DNA from: an uncultured Flavobacteriaceae bacterium
Lineage (GTDB): Bacteria > Bacteroidota > Bacteroidia > Flavobacteriales > Flavobacteriaceae
Length of the DNA stretch: 7,933 bases
NCBI GenBank assembly: GCA_945788155.1
Contig: CALZKX010000327.1
Span: 1-7,933 of the forward strand
Direction: 5' to 3'
Shown: piece by piece, positions 5,363 through 7,933 of the stretch
How the letters are laid out: each line of letters opens with the position of its first letter
Position numbering within the stretch: the stretch's first letter is position 1
Notes under the pieces: model-generated
Database searches by the model: none
Told to the model about the DNA's origin: nothing
What the model saw: the letters and a program-made list of their open reading frames with translations, nothing else
Translations under genes and position numbers: made by a program

Positions 5363-6163
5363 ATGACAACTAATAAAGAATATTTTAAGACCAACAAAAG
5401 CACTTGGAACGAGAAAGTAAAAGTTCATGCTAAAAGTGCTATGTATGATTTAGAAGCTTTTAAAAATGGTAAGACTTCGTTAATGCCTTATGAGTTAAAG
5501 GCTTTAGGAGATGTTACAGGAAAGTCGTTGTTGCATTTACAATGCCATTTTGGGCAAGATACCTTGAGTTGGAGTAGGTTAGGAGCTCAATGTGTTGGTG
5601 TAGATTTGAGTGATGAAGGTATTAAGTTGGCGAAACGGCTAAATAAGGAATTAAACTTGGATGCCGAATTTGTTTGCTGCAATGTTTTGGATACATCAAA
5701 ACATGTAAATACTACTTTTGATATTGTGTTTACCAGCTATGGTGTGATTGGTTGGTTGCCAGATTTAAAACCTTGGGGACAAATGATTGCCGAACGACTT
5801 AAAAAAGGAGGCGTATTTTATATGGTGGAGTTCCACCCCATTGTATGGATGTTTGATTATGTAAATGGCAAACCAGAAATGAAATATGGCTATATGCAAG
5901 ATGCCGTTATTTATGAAGAATACGAAGGCACTTATGCCAATCAAGATTCAAAAATGATAAGTAAGGAATATGGCTGGAACCATGGATTAAGCGAGGTAGT
6001 TAATGCTCTTACTCAAGCAGGTATGCATATTGAATACCTTAATGAGCATAACGAAAGTCCTTACAATGTTTTACCAGATTTGATTACAACAGAATCTGGA
6101 ATGCACGCCACGAAAAACCAATTATATCCTTTGATATTTGAGTTGAAGGCTACAAAAATTTGA
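5363..6163 (+). CDS. Class I SAM-dependent methyltransferase
   Basis: A 266-residue cytoplasmic protein with a Rossmann-type methyltransferase core. Motif I is LLHLQCHFGQDTLSW (56-70), which lacks the textbook DxGxGxG glycines but is a form I recognise in a bacterial methyltransferase subfamily. Motif II is VGVDLSDEGI (78-87) with the ribose-binding Asp81. The motif III region is VCCNVLD (104-110), motif IV is FDIVFTSYGVIGWLPDL (119-135), and RLKKGGVFYMVEFHP (145-159) is the usual post-IV strand. The C-terminal part (GYMQDAVIYEEYEGTY and EYGWNHGLSEVVNALTQAG) is a typical substrate cap followed by the last core helix. The substrate cannot be inferred. The ATG at 5363 is chosen; another ATG five bases upstream is out of frame. 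The gene stands alone on the plus strand, divergent from the lipoprotein gene and convergent with the DUF6090-like gene five bases away. Confidence 0.92.
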   Translation: MTTNKEYFKTNKSTWNEKVKVHAKSAMYDLEAFKNGKTSLMPYELKALGDVTGKSLLHLQCHFGQDTLSWSRLGAQCVGVDLSDEGIKLAKRLNKELNLDAEFVCCNVLDTSKHVNTTFDIVFTSYGVIGWLPDLKPWGQMIAERLKKGGVFYMVEFHPIVWMFDYVNGKPEMKYGYMQDAVIYEEYEGTYANQDSKMISKEYGWNHGLSEVVNALTQAGMHIEYLNEHNESPYNVLPDLITTESGMHATKNQLYPLIFELKATKI

Positions 6164-6179
6164 GAGGTTTATTTCTCAA
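6160..6179. terminator. Possible bidirectional terminator between convergent genes
   Basis: TTGAGA (6160-6165) and TCTCAA (6174-6179) form a 6-bp stem with an 8-base loop spanning the stop codons of both the methyltransferase and the DUF6090-like gene. An A-run lies to the left and T-rich sequence to the right, so it could work in either direction. The stem is short and AT-containing, so strength is doubtful. Confidence 0.35.
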
Positions 6180-6900
6180 TTCTTTCTAATTCTTCTTCAA
6201 TGTCGTTTATAAGTGACTCGACCTTAGGTTTGATGCCCTTTGCAATTTTTAAAAGACCACTTCTTTGTCTATAAAGACTTTTAGTCCGATTAGTAATCTG
6301 GATATTATTTTTTAAATTTTCCAAATCATTTTTTGATAGTTCAGAATTATAAAGGTTAATATTATCTTGCAAAACTGGACGTACGTGATTTTCATAGTAC
6401 CTCATAACTCTATCACCTCTAGCTATAAGCTCAGGATACTCATTGCTAAATAATGATGAAATTTTTGTACGAAGAGAGTCATTAGAAATGATGTCTATTC
6501 CTGTCGATTTTAGGTTTTCGAAAGTAGCTACATTAAAGATAAAATTCCACTCACCCGAGAAGGAAATGCGAAAGTATTTTAATAGAGAATCATTTGGAAT
6601 AGTTTCGGTGTAATTATAAATTATTTTTATCTTATTTGCAGCATTTTCTTTTCTATTATAATAATCAATTCCAGGAATAAATTCAGTAATAAGGTCACTC
6701 TCTAAACCTTTTTTCAACTCTAATAAGTTTACAATTTCTTTTTGCCTCTGTATTCTTAATTCATTCCAATTATTAACCTGAAGAGCAAGCAATATACCAA
6801 CCATAACAAGTGTGATTTCTCCAATGGCATAAAGTAGATATTTACTGAATTTATTTTCAGAGAGTAATTTTTGTCTAATTTTCCTAAAGAATTTAATCAT
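6169..6900 (-). CDS. DUF6090-like single-pass membrane protein
   Basis: From ATG 6900-6898 this is a 243-residue protein that begins MIKFFRKIRQKLLSENKF. One membrane segment follows at about residues 20-45 (YAIGEITLVMVGILLALQ), then the signature VNNWNELR and a helical, charged periplasmic part containing STGIDIISNDSLRTKISSLF. The first 46 residues closely match the gene at 344-1108, whereas the ectodomain is divergent apart from the G-x-I-x(3)-NDSLR motif. The frame stays open to a TTG at 6930 and has another ATG at 6918 (MTNQKP-MIKFF); the 6900 start is preferred because all three paralogues start with MIKFF, but 6918 remains possible. A TATATTCG element at 6944-6937, one mismatch from TAnnTTTG, lies upstream. 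The gene is convergent with the methyltransferase and appears monocistronic. Function unknown. Confidence 0.88.
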   Translation of the reverse strand: MIKFFRKIRQKLLSENKFSKYLLYAIGEITLVMVGILLALQVNNWNELRIQRQKEIVNLLELKKGLESDLITEFIPGIDYYNRKENAANKIKIIYNYTETIPNDSLLKYFRISFSGEWNFIFNVATFENLKSTGIDIISNDSLRTKISSLFSNEYPELIARGDRVMRYYENHVRPVLQDNINLYNSELSKNDLENLKNNIQITNRTKSLYRQRSGLLKIAKGIKPKVESLINDIEEELERIEK

Positions 6901-6936
6901 TGGTTTTTGGTTTGTCATAATGAAACACAACTTATA

Positions 6937-6944
6937 CGAATATA
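6937..6944 (-). promoter_or_regulatory. Candidate -7 promoter element of the DUF6090-like gene at 6169-6900
   Basis: The minus strand reads TATATTCG, one mismatch from the Bacteroidota TAnnTTTG element. Transcription from it would start near 6931 and leave about 30 bases before the ATG at 6900, or about 12 before the alternative ATG at 6918. No -33 box is obvious. Confidence 0.3.
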
Positions 6945-7049
6945 GTTTGTTTTAATGAATTATAATGGGAGTTAAACGAAAGTCGATTATTTTTTTGAGA
7001 AAATCAATATTTAAAAAACAAAGTAGCTACCATATAAGCTAAAGTAGTG

Positions 7050-7081
7050 CTGTTAAAACAGATTCCTGTTTTCACAGGAAT
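7050..7081 (-). terminator. Rho-independent-type terminator of msrA
   Basis: Immediately after the msrA stop codon the minus strand folds into ATTCCTGT-GAAA-ACAGGAAT (7081-7062), an 8-bp perfect stem with a GAAA tetraloop. It is followed by CTGTTTTAACAG, which provides a short T-run. The position directly abutting the TAA supports a terminator or 3'-end stabiliser. The T-run is only four bases, so efficiency is uncertain. Confidence 0.6.
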
Positions 7082-7762
7082 TTAATGGTTCTCTTTTAAC
7101 AAGTGAGGAAATTTCTGCTTAAAGCGATTTAACCTTGGTATGGAAATACGTTGAATGTAAGAGCTATTTGGATTTAAGCGTTCGTAATCTTGATGGTAGT
7201 CTTCGCCTCTCCAAAATTTTTGAAAAGGCATAATTTCAGCAGCAATACGTTTATTCAGCTTTTTGGCTAATGCTTCTTTTTTTTTAGTCACAATTTGTTT
7301 TTGCTCTTCATTTTGGTAAAACAGTATCGAGCGATATTGCGAACCAATATCAGGGCCTTGACCATTTTCCTGAACTGGGTTTTGAGAGCCAAAATATACA
7401 TCGACCAAGGTTGCAAAACTCACTACCTCAGGATTGTATATGATCTCAACGGCTTCAGCATGACCAGTTCTACCTGTATTACTAAGCTCGTAAGTTGGAT
7501 TGAGTGTAAAGCCTCCAGAGTAGCCATTAATGACTTCATCAACACCTATTACACTTTCATAAATAGCTTCAACGCACCAAAAACAACCACTTGCAAAATA
7601 TGCTCTGGCTAATCCATTTTCCAAAGGAACTTTAACAGGATCTACTGTCATTAACCATTGTTCTATCTTACTTTTATTAGATATTTTTACTGTTTTTTGT
7701 TGTGCGCTATTTTGGCAGCTGAATAATAGCGCTATTGAGAGTGTTAAAAGATACGACTTCAT
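7082..7762 (-). CDS. msrA: Peptide-methionine (S)-S-oxide reductase, lipoprotein form
   Basis: A 226-residue MsrA that reduces the S-epimer of methionine sulfoxide in proteins. The catalytic motif is GCFWCVE (59-65): Cys60 is the nucleophile and Glu65 the conserved acid. Further family motifs are INGYSGG (78-84), GRTGHAEAVEI (97-107), YFGSQNP (123-129), GPDIGSQYRSILF (136-148) and FWRGEDYHQDY (183-193). An N-terminal signal peptide with lipobox LFSC (Cys16; MKSYLLTLSIALLFSCQN) predicts a membrane-anchored protein in the periplasm; the residues after the Cys are not acidic, so surface export looks less likely. The C-terminus (RLNRFKQKFPHLLKENH) has no Cys, so the C-terminal resolving cysteine of E. 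coli MsrA is absent, and Cys63 of GCFWC is the only nearby resolving candidate. ATG start at 7762-7760; a terminator hairpin directly follows the stop. Apparently monocistronic. Confidence 0.96.
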   Translation of the reverse strand: MKSYLLTLSIALLFSCQNSAQQKTVKISNKSKIEQWLMTVDPVKVPLENGLARAYFASGCFWCVEAIYESVIGVDEVINGYSGGFTLNPTYELSNTGRTGHAEAVEIIYNPEVVSFATLVDVYFGSQNPVQENGQGPDIGSQYRSILFYQNEEQKQIVTKKKEALAKKLNKRIAAEIMPFQKFWRGEDYHQDYERLNPNSSYIQRISIPRLNRFKQKFPHLLKENH

Positions 7763-7860
7763 GAAATTATTTTTTTACTAAGTCGTTAAGTAACTAAAAT
7801 AATTACATTAACGTGAGTTCGATATAAAAGTCATTGACTATAAGCTGATTGAAATAAAAA
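7763..7860 (-). promoter_or_regulatory. Upstream region of msrA with weak promoter-like element
   Basis: AT-rich leader. On the minus strand TATTTTAG at 7801-7794 is one mismatch from TAnnTTTG and is the same octamer seen ahead of the methyltransferase gene; it would leave a leader of roughly 25 bases. No Shine-Dalgarno sequence or recognisable redox operator is visible. Confidence 0.3.
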
Positions 7861-7933
7861 CACCCCTAATGAGCTTCGCTCGGTATCTTCAACAAAAGCT
7901 GTCGCTTTTATCTCGATAATCCTCAAGGGGACA
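7861..7933 (+). repeat. Palindromic repeat copy F split by a 50-bp hairpin-rich insert
   Basis: The ends read CACCCCTAAT (7861-7870) and CCTCAAGGGGACA (7921-7933). Joined, they look like the copy B/E arm of the repeat family, with CCCC and GGGG able to pair. Between them lies a 50-bp segment with two hairpins, GAGC-TTC-GCTC (7871-7881) and AAAAGC-TGTC-GCTTTT (7894-7909), bounded by TAAT on both sides (7867-7870 and 7917-7920), as a target-site duplication would look. The window ends here, so an inverted partner could not be checked. Confidence 0.55.

Noticed and set aside
6901..6930. N-terminal extension of the third DUF6090-like protein from a TTG at 6930
   Set aside because: The paralogues begin at MIKFF; the TTG lies just after the likely transcription start and the extra residues have no counterpart. 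ATG at 6918 is kept only as an alternative.
7295..7612. Plus-strand open frame of 105 codons opposite msrA
   Set aside because: Lies wholly within the well-conserved MsrA coding sequence; no independent start context or family resemblance.
7871..7909. Stem-loops at the right edge as a terminator of an unseen gene
   Set aside because: The T4 tail is part of the second stem, and the segment fits better as an insert within a repeat; the neighbouring gene is outside the window, so this cannot be tested.

Overview
The window is an AT-rich stretch of a Bacteroidota chromosome, most likely a marine-type member of the Flavobacteriaceae. The evidence is: three copies of the flavobacterial DUF6090-type membrane protein family, TAnnTTTG-like promoter elements in place of sigma70 boxes, few Shine-Dalgarno sequences, two Cys-lipoproteins, and the short G/C-rich palindromic repeats (core CCTTCCCTTTGGGAAGG or CTCCCCAAAGGGGAG) that I associate with this group. 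Genus and species cannot be read from it.

Layout. Positions 1-1108 (minus) hold two tandem DUF6090-like genes, the second cut by the window edge; one stop codon separates them and they share a reading frame. Positions 1298-4542 (minus) hold a kynurenine-pathway operon transcribed kynU -> kmo -> RidA-family deaminase. Upstream of it are a secreted lipoprotein of unknown function (4612-5283, minus) and, divergently, a class I SAM-dependent methyltransferase (5363-6163, plus). A third DUF6090-like gene (6169-6900, minus) converges on the methyltransferase. A lipoprotein form of peptide methionine sulfoxide reductase MsrA (7082-7762, minus) and an upstream region with a composite repeat close the window.

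How the genes work together. Kmo hydroxylates kynurenine, KynU cleaves 3-hydroxykynurenine to 3-hydroxyanthranilate plus alanine, and the RidA-family protein closely matches 2-aminomuconate deaminases (AmnD/NbaF type), which act several steps later. The intermediate enzymes (3-hydroxyanthranilate dioxygenase, ACMS decarboxylase, aminomuconic semialdehyde dehydrogenase) and the first steps (tryptophan dioxygenase, formamidase) are not in the window. The deaminase suggests catabolism of tryptophan through aminomuconate rather than only NAD synthesis through quinolinate.

The most unusual aspect is the repeat family. Two copies occupy each operon junction as inverted pairs (3188-3290 and 1699-1806), REPIN-like in architecture. 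At the kynU/kmo junction both copies are translated: one encodes the C-terminal tail of KynU, the other an N-terminal extension of Kmo ahead of its FAD-binding fold. At the kmo/deaminase junction a copy supplies two bases of the kmo stop codon and another forms the deaminase leader. A solo copy lies at 1153-1187, and a copy at 7861-7933 appears to be split by a 50-bp hairpin-rich insert bounded by TAAT. No tRNA, rRNA, transposase or CRISPR array was seen.
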